In this document: in pieces, positions 8,112 through 17,217 of the stretch
Layout of the letters: the number at the start of each line of letters is the position of its first letter
Numbering within the stretch: position 1 is the stretch's first letter
Origin: CAVRXZ01 sp963773035
GTDB lineage: Bacteria; Acidobacteriota; Vicinamibacteria; Vicinamibacterales; CAVVIG01
Direction: 5' to 3'
DNA length: 64,000 nucleotides
Assembly: GCA_963773035.1 (NCBI GenBank)
Contig: CAVYZX010000010.1
Location: 124,001-188,000, forward strand
The notes under the pieces: generated by a model
Databases searched by the model: none
Seen by the model: the letters and a program-made list of their open reading frames with translations, nothing else
Told to the model about the DNA's origin: nothing
Translations under genes and position numbers: made by a program

Positions 8112-9512
8112 ATGAACCTCCTGCTCGTCGGAATCAGTCACAAGACCACGCCAGTCGAGCTGCGTGAGCGGCTCGACTTTCAGGTTCGCGGCCTTGCCCG
8201 AGCGCTGCAGGCTCTGACCGCGCGGGGGTCGACGCGCGAGGCCGTCGTGCTGTCAACCTGCAATCGAGCCGAGTTGTACGTCGCCTGCGACGATATCGCC
8301 GCGACTCGTGGCGACCTCATGAATTTTCTGAGCGAGTTCAATGGCGTCGATCGGTCCTCGGTTGCTGCTCACGTCTACGACGCAAGCAACCTCGACGCGG
8401 CGCGACATCTCTTTCGGGTTGCCGCAGGCCTCGACTCGCTCGTCGTTGGAGAACCTCAGGTTCTCGGTCAGGTGAAAGAAGCGCACTCGGCTGCCGGAGA
8501 AGCCCACGCCGCCGGGCCACTGCTCAATCGGCTGTTCCACGCTTCGTTCGCCGTTGGAAAGCGAGTGCGGACTGAAACCGGCCTTGGAGCCGGTGCCGTC
8601 TCGATTGGATACGCGGCCGTGTCGCTGGCCAAAAAGATCTTCGGGGATCTCAGCGGACGCAATGTCCTCGTCATCGGCGCCGGCGAGATAGGCAAGCTCA
8701 CGGCGCGCCACATGCAGTCTCAAGGCGTGCAACACGTGACCATCGTCAGCCGGACGATGGTTCATGCGGCGCGAACCGCCGAGGCCATCGGCGGAGCAAC
8801 TGCGGCATCGTGGGACGATATGGACGCCGTGATCGGGGCGAGCGATATCGTGATCACGGCAACCGGCGCGTCAGCACCGATTCTCACGAAGGCGCGGATC
8901 GAGAACATCATGCGACCGCGACGAAATCAGCCGCTGTTCGTCATAGATATCGCTCTACCGCGAGACGTCGAAGCCGCTGCAGGAGAGATCGAGCAGGTGT
9001 TCCTGTACAACATCGACGATCTGCAAGCCACGGTGCGCGAAAACCTCGAGCGCCGTGCCAGCGAGGTTGCTCGTGCCGAGACCATCGTCGCCGACGAGTT
9101 GAACCGGTTCGACGCGTGGTTTCGAGCCCGCGGCGCGATTCCAACCGTTGTGGCGCTCAGGCAGCATTTCGATCACATCCGTCGGGCCGAACTGGAGCGC
9201 CTCGACTTCAAGCTGACCGCGCTCCCGCCGGAAGCCCGCGACGAGGCGAGGGCGCGAATTGACGAAATCACGCACCTCATCGTCGAAAAACTGCTGCTGG
9301 CTCCGACCGAACAGCTGAAGTCCTTGGGCGACGCCGACACGATCGGCGTCTATTCGGAAGCCGTCGCCCGCTTGTTTCGGCTCGCTGGAACGCCGGACGA
9401 GACGACACACCGCGAACACGATGGTCCTCAGGCGACTCGTGAGGAGCGGTCCGAGCGGATCGCAGGCCGCATCGAGCCGTTCAGTCGAACGAAGCCGCGC
9501 GGTCAACGCTGA
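8112..9512 (+). CDS. hemA: Glutamyl-tRNA reductase
   Basis: The first committed enzyme of C5 tetrapyrrole synthesis reduces Glu-tRNA to glutamate-1-semialdehyde with NADPH. The start MNLLLVGISHKTTPVELRER is classic. The catalytic Cys50 is in STCNRAELY, and the NADPH domain has VLVIGAGEIGKLTARHM. With the ATG at 8112 the protein has 466 residues; a TTG six codons upstream lies inside the repeat array and is not a credible start. The C-terminal dimerisation domain is followed by a polar tail rich in Glu, Arg and Thr. hemL, which uses the product, lies 3.7 kb downstream in the same cluster. Confidence 0.96.
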   Translation: MNLLLVGISHKTTPVELRERLDFQVRGLARALQALTARGSTREAVVLSTCNRAELYVACDDIAATRGDLMNFLSEFNGVDRSSVAAHVYDASNLDAARHLFRVAAGLDSLVVGEPQVLGQVKEAHSAAGEAHAAGPLLNRLFHASFAVGKRVRTETGLGAGAVSIGYAAVSLAKKIFGDLSGRNVLVIGAGEIGKLTARHMQSQGVQHVTIVSRTMVHAARTAEAIGGATAASWDDMDAVIGASDIVITATGASAPILTKARIENIMRPRRNQPLFVIDIALPRDVEAAAGEIEQVFLYNIDDLQATVRENLERRASEVARAETIVADELNRFDAWFRARGAIPTVVALRQHFDHIRRAELERLDFKLTALPPEARDEARARIDEITHLIVEKLLLAPTEQLKSLGDADTIGVYSEAVARLFRLAGTPDETTHREHDGPQATREERSERIAGRIEPFSRTKPRGQR

Positions 9513-9552
9513 TAGGAGAACCCCACGTCATTGGGAACATTGAACTTCAGAG

Positions 9553-10626
9553 ATGGCGCGTGACATGAGCGGCCTCAGGGAGCTACGGCTCGGTACACGT
9601 GGAAGCCAACTGGCTCTGTGGCAGGCCCGAACGGTGGCCGATCGGATCGCTCGGACAGGCGGTCCGCCTTGCCGCATCATCACCATCAAGACATCCGGAG
9701 ATCGACTGCAGGAGGCATCACTCTCGGAAGCAGGCGGAAAGCGCCTATTCGTGAAGGAAATCGAGGAAGCTCTCCTTCGCGACGAGATCGACCTTGCAGT
9801 ACACAGCAGTAAGGACATGCCCGCCGTCCTGCCGGATGGTCTGGCGGTCGCAGCGGTCTTGCCGCGGGAAGATCCGCTCGACGCGGTGGTGCTCCCAACG
9901 ACGAGACGGCATGTCACGCGGGGCAATACGGAACGGCCGTCGGGCTCGTCGGACGCGCAGTCCGACTTCAATCGAAACTGCGCGACAATCGAGGAACTGA
10001 TTGCCGCTCTCGGCCAGCATCCGCTGTTCGGCACGGGCAGTGTCCGACGAATCGCGCAACTGACCCGTCTGATGCCTCTCGCTCGGTTCGTCAACATTCG
10101 AGGCAATCTCGACACGCGACTTCGCAAGCTCGAAGCCGGCGACCACGACGCGCTGGTTCTTGCCGCTGCAGGTCTCAAGCGACTCGGATTCGCCTCGCGC
10201 ATCTCGCTGACGCTGCCCGCAACGGCGTGCGTGCCGGCCCCGGGACAAGGTATCGTCGCCATCGAAACGCGTGGCGGCGATGAGGACGTCACACGGATGG
10301 TGGAGCCCATCGACGACCTGCTGGCACACGCGGCACTTGATTCAGAACGCGCCCTCGTCGCGGCCCTGGGCGGTGGTTGTCAGACGCCAATCGGCGCGCT
10401 GGCCTCGCCAATCGACGGAGGAGAAAATCTCGAGCTCCTGGCGACCGTCGTCGCCGTGGACGGCAGCCGTGCGATTCACGCCCGCGCTCGGGGTCCACGA
10501 CAGGAGGCCGCCAGGATCGGTTCACGCGTGGGGGCCCAGTTACTGGCCGATGGGGCCGACGAAATCCTTGCCCAGGCACGGATTGGTCAGGCATCTGAAG
10601 CGGCACGACTAACGACCAACGACTAA
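9553..10626 (+). CDS. hemC: Porphobilinogen deaminase (hydroxymethylbilane synthase)
   Basis: It polymerises four porphobilinogens into hydroxymethylbilane. The protein shows the family start LRLGTRGSQLALWQA, the active-site stretch DLAVHSSKDMP, and the dipyrromethane-anchoring Cys276 in GGGCQTPIGA. At 357 residues it is about 40 longer than E. coli HemC. The extra length is mostly an insertion near residues 117-145, rich in Arg, Ser and Asn, between PREDPLDAVVLP and GTGSVRR. The last codons (LTTND) and the TAA stop are part of a perfect heptamer array, so the C-terminus seems to have been rewritten by the repeat. An in-frame ATG at 9565 is an alternative start. Confidence 0.95.
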   Translation: MARDMSGLRELRLGTRGSQLALWQARTVADRIARTGGPPCRIITIKTSGDRLQEASLSEAGGKRLFVKEIEEALLRDEIDLAVHSSKDMPAVLPDGLAVAAVLPREDPLDAVVLPTTRRHVTRGNTERPSGSSDAQSDFNRNCATIEELIAALGQHPLFGTGSVRRIAQLTRLMPLARFVNIRGNLDTRLRKLEAGDHDALVLAAAGLKRLGFASRISLTLPATACVPAPGQGIVAIETRGGDEDVTRMVEPIDDLLAHAALDSERALVAALGGGCQTPIGALASPIDGGENLELLATVVAVDGSRAIHARARGPRQEAARIGSRVGAQLLADGADEILAQARIGQASEAARLTTND

Positions 10627-10646
10627 CGACCAACGACCAACGACCA
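10605..10646 (+). repeat. Six tandem heptamers ACGAC(C/T)A spanning the hemC stop codon
   Basis: Six uninterrupted 7-bp units, four ACGACCA and two ACGACTA, cover the last hemC codons, its TAA stop and the gap to the next gene, ending four bases before the next start codon. Unlike most arrays here it has no inverted partner. Confidence 0.9.
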
Positions 10647-10650
10647 TTTG

Positions 10651-12186
10651 ATGTCCAGCATTGTTTATCTGATTGGAGCCGGCCCAGGAGATCCAGGCCT
10701 CATCACAGCGCGTGGCTTGCGTCACCTGGAATCGGCAGATGTCGTGCTCTACGACCATCTCGTCCATGCGCGGTTGCTGCGGTACGCCAGACCAGAGGCG
10801 GAGAAGCTGGATGTGGGGCTGGCTGCGCCACGCCCGCTCGATCAGGAAGCCATCTGCTATCTCCTCGCTGAAAAGGCACGCGAAGGAAAAACTGTGGCGC
10901 GTCTCAAGTGGGGCGATCCGTTTGTCTTCGACAGCGGCGGTCCGGAGGCGCTCTTCCTTCACGAGCAAGGTTTGCGCTTCGAGGTGGTACCGGGCGTTCC
11001 AGTCGGAATCGGAGCGCCCTCGTACGCCGGCATTCCGATCACCTACCCGGGTGGCGGCGACACTCTTTGCTTTGTCCGAGGGCACGAAGACGACGGAAAG
11101 ACACGGGCTGACGTGAACTGGGGCAGCCTGGCAAAACTCGACGGCACGATCGTGTGCTACGCGGGGCCACAACGGCTCCAGCAGATCGTCACCGCGCTGC
11201 TGGCGCACGGACGGTCGCCGGACGACACCGCGGCCGTCGTCTACTCGGGAACGCTTCCGACGCAGGAGACACTCGTTGGCACGCTCGACGACATCGCAAA
11301 ACTGACGAAGCCGTTGACCGATCGCCCTCCGGCGGTGTTGATCGTCGGCCGCGTCGCCGGGTTTCGCGAGCATTTGCGGTGGTTCGATGTACGGCCGTTG
11401 TTTGGCAAGCGGATCCTCGTCACTCGGCCACGTGAACAGGCCGCAGAGCTCGTCGACCAGCTCGAGGCGATGGGAGCCGAAGCCGTAGAAGCTCCGATGA
11501 TTCGCATCGTGCCGCCCGAGGACTTCGGGCCGCTCGACGGTGTCTGTCAGCGTATCGCGATGTTCGATTGGATCGTGCTGTCCAGTGCGAACGCGGTCGA
11601 TTCGCTCATCCAGCGTTTACTCGCCTCCCCTCACGATCTGCGCGAGCTCAAAGGCGTGAAGTTGTGCGCTGTCGGGACGGCAACGGCAGCGCGACTGGCC
11701 CGCCACGGTTTGAAGGTCGACCTCACGCCGGCCGAGTTCCGAGCGGAGGCCGTGGTCGAGGCCATCTCCGAAGCAGTGGAGGTGAAGGGCCTTCACGTGC
11801 TCCTCCCGCGCGCGGACGTCGGTCGCGAGATCATCGCAGAAGAGCTGCGCGAACGCGGCGCCGACGTGACCGAAGTGGTGGCCTACCGGACGGTCGCCGA
11901 ACCCGAGCGGGAAGGCGAACTCGACGTCTACCGGATGCTTCTCGAACGCCGTATCGACGTGGTGACCTTTACCAGCCCGTCGGCGGTCAGGAGTTTCGTC
12001 CAGATGCTCGGTGCCGAACCGGCCTCAGACCTGCTGCACGCGACTGTCGTCGCCTGCATCGGGCCGGTCACCGCCGACGCGGCCGAGCGATTCAACATTG
12101 AGACGAAGGTGATACCGTCGCAGTACACTGTACCGGCGCTGGTCGACGCGATCGTGGAGTACTTCCGGAAGGAACAACCGGCCTGA
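10651..12186 (+). CDS. hemD: Fused uroporphyrinogen-III C-methyltransferase-like / uroporphyrinogen-III synthase
   Basis: A 511-residue two-domain protein. The N-terminal half (about 1-245) is a tetrapyrrole methylase fold, starting MSSIVYLIGAGPGDPGL; the C-terminal half (about 250-505) is a HemD uroporphyrinogen-III synthase, with RILVTRPREQAAELVDQL and VDVVTFTSPSAVRSFVQ-type blocks. The SUMT half is odd: the conserved FGRGGEE becomes FDSGGPE, and the PGVTSA/THR region reads PGVPVGIGAPSYAGIPITYP. Methylation of uroporphyrinogen III may thus be altered or lost, while cyclisation of hydroxymethylbilane by the HemD half is expected. The ATG at 10651 is preferred to the TTG at 10648. It lies between hemC and hemB. 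Confidence 0.9.
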   Translation: MSSIVYLIGAGPGDPGLITARGLRHLESADVVLYDHLVHARLLRYARPEAEKLDVGLAAPRPLDQEAICYLLAEKAREGKTVARLKWGDPFVFDSGGPEALFLHEQGLRFEVVPGVPVGIGAPSYAGIPITYPGGGDTLCFVRGHEDDGKTRADVNWGSLAKLDGTIVCYAGPQRLQQIVTALLAHGRSPDDTAAVVYSGTLPTQETLVGTLDDIAKLTKPLTDRPPAVLIVGRVAGFREHLRWFDVRPLFGKRILVTRPREQAAELVDQLEAMGAEAVEAPMIRIVPPEDFGPLDGVCQRIAMFDWIVLSSANAVDSLIQRLLASPHDLRELKGVKLCAVGTATAARLARHGLKVDLTPAEFRAEAVVEAISEAVEVKGLHVLLPRADVGREIIAEELRERGADVTEVVAYRTVAEPEREGELDVYRMLLERRIDVVTFTSPSAVRSFVQMLGAEPASDLLHATVVACIGPVTADAAERFNIETKVIPSQYTVPALVDAIVEYFRKEQPA

Positions 12187-12193
12187 GCGAGTT

Positions 12194-13189
12194 ATGAATC
12201 CAATCGATACCCACGCGACATTGAAGCTGACGAAGCGCCTGCGGCGGTTGCGAACCTCGGAGACGCTCCGCACGCTCGTCCAGGAGACGCGCCTTACGCC
12301 CGACCTGTTCGTCTTACCGCTGTTCGTGTGCGAGGGCGAAGGCGTCCGGCGCGAAGTGCCCTCAATGCCCGGGGTGTTCAACCTGTCGGTCGACGAGACA
12401 GTTCGTGAAGTCGAGGCGGCGCGAAGCGAGGGAATCCGCAGCGTGCTGTTGTTCGGTCTTCCCGATCACAAAGACGACATCGGCTCGGCGGCCTACGATC
12501 CCGAGGCGCCTGTCCAGTCGGCCGTGCGGGCCATCAAGCGAGCTCTGCCCGACATCCTCGTCGTCACCGACGTCTGCTTGTGCGAATACACCGACCACGG
12601 CCACTGCGGAGTCGTCATCGACGGCGAGATTGCGAACGACCCGAGCGTCGAGCAACTCGTCCGCGCTGCAGTCTCTCATGCAGCGGCCGGCGCAGATGTC
12701 GTCGCGCCTTCGGACATGATGGACGGACGGGTCGGGGCCATCCGCAAAGCGCTGGACGAACGCGGCTTCGAACAGACCGTCATCATGTCCTACGCGGCCA
12801 AGTACTACTCGGCCTTTTACGGACCCTTCCGGGACGCGGCAGGATCGGCACCTCGATTCGGCGACCGCAAGACCCATCAGATGGATCCTGCGAACAGTCG
12901 CGAGGCGTTGCGCGAGGTCGCGCAGGACATCGAAGAAGGCGCCGACATCGTCATGGTGAAGCCGGCGCTGCCCTACCTCGACGTCATCGCGCGGGTCAAA
13001 GACACCTTCGGCTACCCCACAGCGGCGTACCACGTAAGCGGCGAATACTCCATGCTGAAGGCGGCTGTGCAGAACGGCTGGCTCGACGAACGCCGCGCCA
13101 TGCTCGAATCACTGGTTGCCATCCGGCGGGCCGGGGCCGACATCATCATTACCTACTACGCCCGCGAGGCAGCGCGCATCCTCACATAG
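12194..13189 (+). CDS. hemB: Delta-aminolevulinic acid dehydratase (porphobilinogen synthase)
   Basis: It condenses two 5-aminolevulinates into porphobilinogen. The two active-site lysines are visible: Lys203 in SYAAKYYSAFYGPF and the Schiff-base Lys256 in IVMVKPALPYLDV. The Cys-rich stretch DVCLCEYTDHGHCG indicates the zinc-dependent class. The length (331 residues) is normal. It starts seven bases after the cobA/hemD stop, without a repeat array between them, unlike the other junctions in this cluster. Confidence 0.97.
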   Translation: MNPIDTHATLKLTKRLRRLRTSETLRTLVQETRLTPDLFVLPLFVCEGEGVRREVPSMPGVFNLSVDETVREVEAARSEGIRSVLLFGLPDHKDDIGSAAYDPEAPVQSAVRAIKRALPDILVVTDVCLCEYTDHGHCGVVIDGEIANDPSVEQLVRAAVSHAAAGADVVAPSDMMDGRVGAIRKALDERGFEQTVIMSYAAKYYSAFYGPFRDAAGSAPRFGDRKTHQMDPANSREALREVAQDIEEGADIVMVKPALPYLDVIARVKDTFGYPTAAYHVSGEYSMLKAAVQNGWLDERRAMLESLVAIRRAGADIIITYYAREAARILT

Positions 13190-13221
13190 CCTCGCGCTCT
13201 GATCAGCGACTGTTTGTTAAG

Positions 13222-13256
13222 GTATTGCTGTTGTGTCCTTCGTGTCTTTGTGGTGA
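13222..13256 (+). repeat. Short-word array before hemL
   Basis: Words of the form TTGTGTCC, TTCGTGTC and TTTGTGGTG follow each other up to two bases before the hemL ATG. A very similar array (CTTCGTGTTCTTCGTTCTTC) lies at 29535-29569 before pyrC. Confidence 0.55.
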
Positions 13257-13258
13257 CT

Positions 13259-14551
13259 ATGCGTACGAACAAGTCCGCCCGGTTGTTCTCCAAAGCCCAA
13301 CAAATCCTCCCTGGCGGCGTCGATAGCCCGGTCCGAGCGTTCAAATCCGTTGGTGCAACGCCGTTGTTCGTCGAGCGCGGCCGCGGCGCACGTCTCCGTG
13401 ACGTCGATGGAAACGAATTCATCGACTACGTGATGTCGTGGGGTCCTCTGATTCACGGCCACGCGCCCGCAGGTCTCATCAGGAAACTGAAGGCAGCGCT
13501 CAACGACGGCACGAGCTACGGAGCTCCCAGTCCTCTCGAGATCGACCTCGGTGAACGAGTGAGACGCATGATGCCGTCGCTCGAGCGCGTTCGCTTCGTC
13601 AGCTCGGGCACCGAAGCCGCGATGAGCGCGATCCGTGTGGCACGAGCCGCCACCGGTCGTGAACGCATCATCAAGTTCGAGGGGTGCTACCACGGGCACG
13701 CGGACCCGTTTCTGGTACAAGCGGGATCCGGTGCGCTGACGTTGGGAATTCCGACCAGCCCGGGCGTGACACGAGGGGCCGTGTCGGACACGCTGCTCGC
13801 GACCTACAACGATCTTGGTTCTGTGCACCAGTTATTCGATCAGTATCGTGACCAGATCGCCGCGTTGATCATCGAGCCCATCGCAGGCAACATGGGCGTC
13901 GTGCCGCCTGCCGATGGATTCCTGCCCGCGCTGCGCGAGATATGCGCCAGGCACGGCACTCTGCTGATCTTCGACGAAGTCATCTCGGGCTTCCGAGCCG
14001 CCCCAGGTGGTGCTCAGGCCGTGTACGGAGTCCGGCCCGATCTCACCTGCCTCGGCAAGATCATCGGGGGCGGTCTACCGGTTGGAGCGTACGGTGGTCG
14101 CGCTGATTTGATGGAGTTGGTAGCACCCGCCGGTCCGGTCTATCAAGCCGGAACGCTGTCGGGGAATCCACTCGCCATGACAGCAGGGATCTGGAGTCTC
14201 GAACGACTGACGCCGGCCATATTCAGCCATCTCCGCAAGCTCGGCGCCCGCCTCGCCGAGGGCATCGCGGAAGCTGGGCGCGAAGCCGGCGTAGCGGTTC
14301 AGGTGAATGCCTTCGGCTCTCTTTTGACTCCGTTTTTCACCGACCAGCCGGTCCGAGACTACGCCTCGGCAGTCCACTCGAACACCGGACGCTACGCTGT
14401 GTTTTTCAGGGGGATGCTCGCGCGCGGAGTATATCCACCGCCCTCGCAGTTCGAAGCGTGGTTCATTTCCGCCGCCCACACAGCCAGAGACATCGAAAAG
14501 ACGACCTCGGCTGCGCGGGAGGCGATGAAAGAAGTGAGAAGGCTGAAGTGA
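13259..14551 (+). CDS. hemL: Glutamate-1-semialdehyde 2,1-aminomutase
   Basis: A PLP enzyme that makes 5-aminolevulinate from the HemA product. The protein begins MRTNKSARLFSKAQQILPGG when the ATG at 13259 is used; an upstream in-frame start at 13214 lies in a Cys/Val-rich stretch derived from the array and is rejected. PLP-binding Lys267 is in CLGKIIGGGLPVGAYGG, and SSGTEAAMSAIRVAR and YHGHADPFLVQAGSG are typical. It has 430 residues. The TGA stop comes from the repeat word GGCTGAAGTGAAGG. It ends the heme cluster. Confidence 0.96.
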   Translation: MRTNKSARLFSKAQQILPGGVDSPVRAFKSVGATPLFVERGRGARLRDVDGNEFIDYVMSWGPLIHGHAPAGLIRKLKAALNDGTSYGAPSPLEIDLGERVRRMMPSLERVRFVSSGTEAAMSAIRVARAATGRERIIKFEGCYHGHADPFLVQAGSGALTLGIPTSPGVTRGAVSDTLLATYNDLGSVHQLFDQYRDQIAALIIEPIAGNMGVVPPADGFLPALREICARHGTLLIFDEVISGFRAAPGGAQAVYGVRPDLTCLGKIIGGGLPVGAYGGRADLMELVAPAGPVYQAGTLSGNPLAMTAGIWSLERLTPAIFSHLRKLGARLAEGIAEAGREAGVAVQVNAFGSLLTPFFTDQPVRDYASAVHSNTGRYAVFFRGMLARGVYPPPSQFEAWFISAAHTARDIEKTTSAAREAMKEVRRLK

Positions 14552-14598
14552 AGGCTGAAGTCTGAAGGCTGAAGTCTTGAGGCCCGGGGCCTGAGGCC
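14538..14598. repeat. Short-word array between the convergent hemL and rseP genes
   Basis: The word GGCTGAAGT or GTCTGAAG recurs about five times from 14538, includes the hemL stop, then changes to GGCCCGGGGCC and CTGAGGCCTGACG, a small GC palindrome. It ends a few bases from the rseP stop. Confidence 0.75.
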
Positions 14599-14603
14599 TG
14601 ACG

Positions 14604-15929
14604 TCAACGCCAGGGCATCAGGCGCTCGAACCAGCTGATGCGAGTCAAGTCGTTGTAGATCACCGTCACCATCAAGACCATCAGGACCACGAAACCCGCG
14701 AGCAGCATCTTTTCTTTGACCCGCACGCTGAAATCGCGCCGGGCTAAGCCTTCGAGCGCCATGATGGTGATGTGTCCGCCGTCGAGAATCGGGATCGGCA
14801 GCAGGTTCAGCAATCCAAGGTTCAAGCTGATCATCGCCATCAAGCCGAACAGGCTGCTCAAGCCGATTTGTGCGGACTCGCCTGAAAGCTGAGCGATACC
14901 CAAGGGTCCCATCAATTGCTTCGGCGATGTTTCGCGCGTGATGAGCCCGAGGAGGGTCTGGAAGATCAACCGGCCATCGCGGATGTTCTTCCGCACGCTC
15001 ATGGACAGGGCCTCGACTGGCCCCGGGTTCACGGTTTTTGTCTCGTCAACCGGCAGGACGCCGAGCCAACCGATGTCGCCCTTTCTCCCGGCAGTGAGTG
15101 ACAGCGTTTGACTGGCACCACCGCGAACAATCGACAGGTTCATCGCCTTTTCGGGATGCTTTGCGATCGCTTCCCTGAACTGCGTCGAGAATGTGATCGG
15201 CTTGCCGTCGACGGCCACGATCACATCGCCTGCCTTCAGCCCACCACGCTCGCCCGGCTCGCCGGCATTCACCGAGTAGAGGCGCGGGTGTGTATTCGGA
15301 TACACGCCAATCTCGCCGAACTCGATGTGGCCCTGCCCCGTCGCCACCTCGGTCGTGACCTTGCGCGTCAAGGCCTGACCATTTCGTATCAGGTCGATGG
15401 CAATTTCTCGATTCGGACGAGTGCCGACCGCAATCGAGAACGCCTCCCAGGTGTCGACCGATCGACCGGCAACCGCGACAATGCGATCGCCGGGCCGGAT
15501 ATCGCCGCGCTCGGCGGCGGAATCGGCGGCGACCACGCCGACAACGGGCGCCTGATCCTCGAATGCAGGGACTTCGATCCCCCGGTAGAAGAGGACGGCG
15601 GTGATCACGAGCGCCAGGAGGACGTTCATGACCGGACCCATGATCAGCACCTGAAAACGCTGCCACTTGGTCTTCGACAGAAACTCATCGTCGCGACCGG
15701 TGCGGGCGTCCTCCAAAGTCTCGCCCGCCATCTTGACGTAGCCGCCGAACGGCAGCGCGCCAATGCTGTACTCCGTATCGCCGCGACGCACGCTGAGGAT
15801 GGTGGGATTGAAGCCGAGCTGGAATTTCAGAACGCGAATACCGACGCGCTTGGCGGCGAGAAAATGTCCGAGCTCGTGCACGAACACGAGCACACCCAGA
15901 ACAAAGGCAAACGCCAGAATCGTAATCAC
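14604..15929 (-). CDS. rseP: RIP metalloprotease RseP (site-2 protease)
   Basis: An intramembrane zinc protease that cuts membrane-anchored proteins, for example anti-sigma factors, after a first cleavage. The zinc motif HELGH is at residues 18-22 in the first membrane helix. Two periplasmic PDZ domains follow (GVVAADSAAERGDIRPGDRI and LKAGDVIVAVDGKPIT). The C-terminal part has the second metal-ligand motif PIPILDGGH and two more helices. The 441-residue length is typical. It lies 18 bases after dxr, a common neighbour, at the end of the pyrE-truA-uppS-cdsA-dxr-rseP series. Confidence 0.96.
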   Translation of the reverse strand: MITILAFAFVLGVLVFVHELGHFLAAKRVGIRVLKFQLGFNPTILSVRRGDTEYSIGALPFGGYVKMAGETLEDARTGRDDEFLSKTKWQRFQVLIMGPVMNVLLALVITAVLFYRGIEVPAFEDQAPVVGVVAADSAAERGDIRPGDRIVAVAGRSVDTWEAFSIAVGTRPNREIAIDLIRNGQALTRKVTTEVATGQGHIEFGEIGVYPNTHPRLYSVNAGEPGERGGLKAGDVIVAVDGKPITFSTQFREAIAKHPEKAMNLSIVRGGASQTLSLTAGRKGDIGWLGVLPVDETKTVNPGPVEALSMSVRKNIRDGRLIFQTLLGLITRETSPKQLMGPLGIAQLSGESAQIGLSSLFGLMAMISLNLGLLNLLPIPILDGGHITIMALEGLARRDFSVRVKEKMLLAGFVVLMVLMVTVIYNDLTRISWFERLMPWR

Positions 15930-15947
15930 GAGATGATCCTCAACACC

Positions 15948-17114
15948 TCAACCTTGCGATTGTACCTCGCTCGCCACCTCCCGGGAATACTCGCGAGCCC
16001 ATCCGTCGACTGCTCGGACTGCCGAAAGCGTGTGCACCTCGACTACCTGGTGGGCATTCAAGGTGCGTTCAATGACCTGGGGAATCGACGCGAACCCGAT
16101 TCGACCCTCCAAGAACCTGGCCACCGCCACTTCGTTCGCAGCATTGAGGACGACCGGCAAGCTTTTTTCCGCCCTGAGCGCCTGATATGCCAGTCGCAGG
16201 CACGGAAATGCATTCGTGTCGGGCATGTCGAAGTCGAGCCGACCTGCGCGCGCCAGATCGAGCGGCGGCAATAGCGCCGCCCATCGATCCGGGTAGGAAA
16301 ACGCATATTGGATCGGCAGCCGCATGTCGGTAACGCCCAGCTGCGCGATGATCGAGCCGTCAGTCAACTCGACCATCGAATGAACGACCGACTGCGGATG
16401 AACGACCACATCGATGTGATCGGCTCCCACGCCGAACAACCAGTGAGCCTCGATCACTTCGAGGCCTTTGTTCATGAGTGTTGCCGAGTCGATTGTGATC
16501 TTGCGCCCCATCCGCCAGGTTGGATGGCGCAGCGCCTCGCTTGCGGTTACTTCCGACAGCTCGAGCAACGAGCGTCCACGGAATGGCCCGCCGGAAGCGG
16601 TCAGAATCAACCGTTTCAGCTCTGAAACGTTCCGGCCATGAAGGCATTGATGAATGGCGTTGTGCTCGCTGTCGACAGGCAGGAGAGCCACACCGTAGCG
16701 CCGGGCGGCCTCGGTGACGATCCCGCCGGCCATCACCAGGACTTCCTTGTTCGCAAGCGCTATCGTTTTCCCGCACTCGATGGCCGCCAATACCGCTTCG
16801 AGACCGTCCGTGCCCGACGAAGCGCACAAGACGAGATCGACATCGGGATGCGACGCCACCGCCGCCAGGCCCTCGCGTCCAGATCCGACGACACGGGCAC
16901 CAGCCGAACCGAACCGCCTGAGTTGATCGACCGCCGCATCCGAGGCCATCGCAACGACGCAAGGCCGATATTGTTCGACCTGTTCGGCGAGCAAGGTCGC
17001 GTTCTCGCCCGCCGCCAGCCCGACGACCTGCAGGCGGTCGGAGTATGCATCCACGACAGCCAGCGCGCTCTGGCCAATCGATCCCGTCGATCCAAGAATG
17101 GCGATGCGTTTCAC
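15948..17114 (-). CDS. dxr: 1-deoxy-D-xylulose 5-phosphate reductoisomerase
   Basis: The second step of the MEP isoprenoid pathway, turning DXP into MEP with NADPH. The N-terminal nucleotide motif ILGSTGSIGQSALAV is at residues 5-19. The metal and substrate region has LLPVDSEHNAIHQCL, ASGGPFRG and MGRKITIDSATLMNKGLEVI. At 388 residues it is complete. It sits between cdsA and rseP as in many bacteria, and its isoprenoid product chain feeds uppS in the same cluster. Confidence 0.97.
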   Translation of the reverse strand: MKRIAILGSTGSIGQSALAVVDAYSDRLQVVGLAAGENATLLAEQVEQYRPCVVAMASDAAVDQLRRFGSAGARVVGSGREGLAAVASHPDVDLVLCASSGTDGLEAVLAAIECGKTIALANKEVLVMAGGIVTEAARRYGVALLPVDSEHNAIHQCLHGRNVSELKRLILTASGGPFRGRSLLELSEVTASEALRHPTWRMGRKITIDSATLMNKGLEVIEAHWLFGVGADHIDVVVHPQSVVHSMVELTDGSIIAQLGVTDMRLPIQYAFSYPDRWAALLPPLDLARAGRLDFDMPDTNAFPCLRLAYQALRAEKSLPVVLNAANEVAVARFLEGRIGFASIPQVIERTLNAHQVVEVHTLSAVRAVDGWAREYSREVASEVQSQG

Positions 17115-17126
17115 AAAAGCCGCTCC

Positions 17127-17217
17127 ACTACCAGCTACCAGCGGTCAGTCACCACCGACCAGTCGCAAGTTTGCTGCCGATCTCCGAGTCGCCAACGAAG
17201 CTGGAAGCTGATAGCTA
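17127..17217. repeat. Inverted short-word array between dxr and cdsA
   Basis: The left part (17127-17165) has CTACCAGCTACCAGCGGTCAG and related words; the right part (17196-17217) has GAAGCTGGAAGCTGATAGC. The arms are partly reverse complementary. The cdsA stop codon TAG is the edge of the right arm. Confidence 0.6.
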
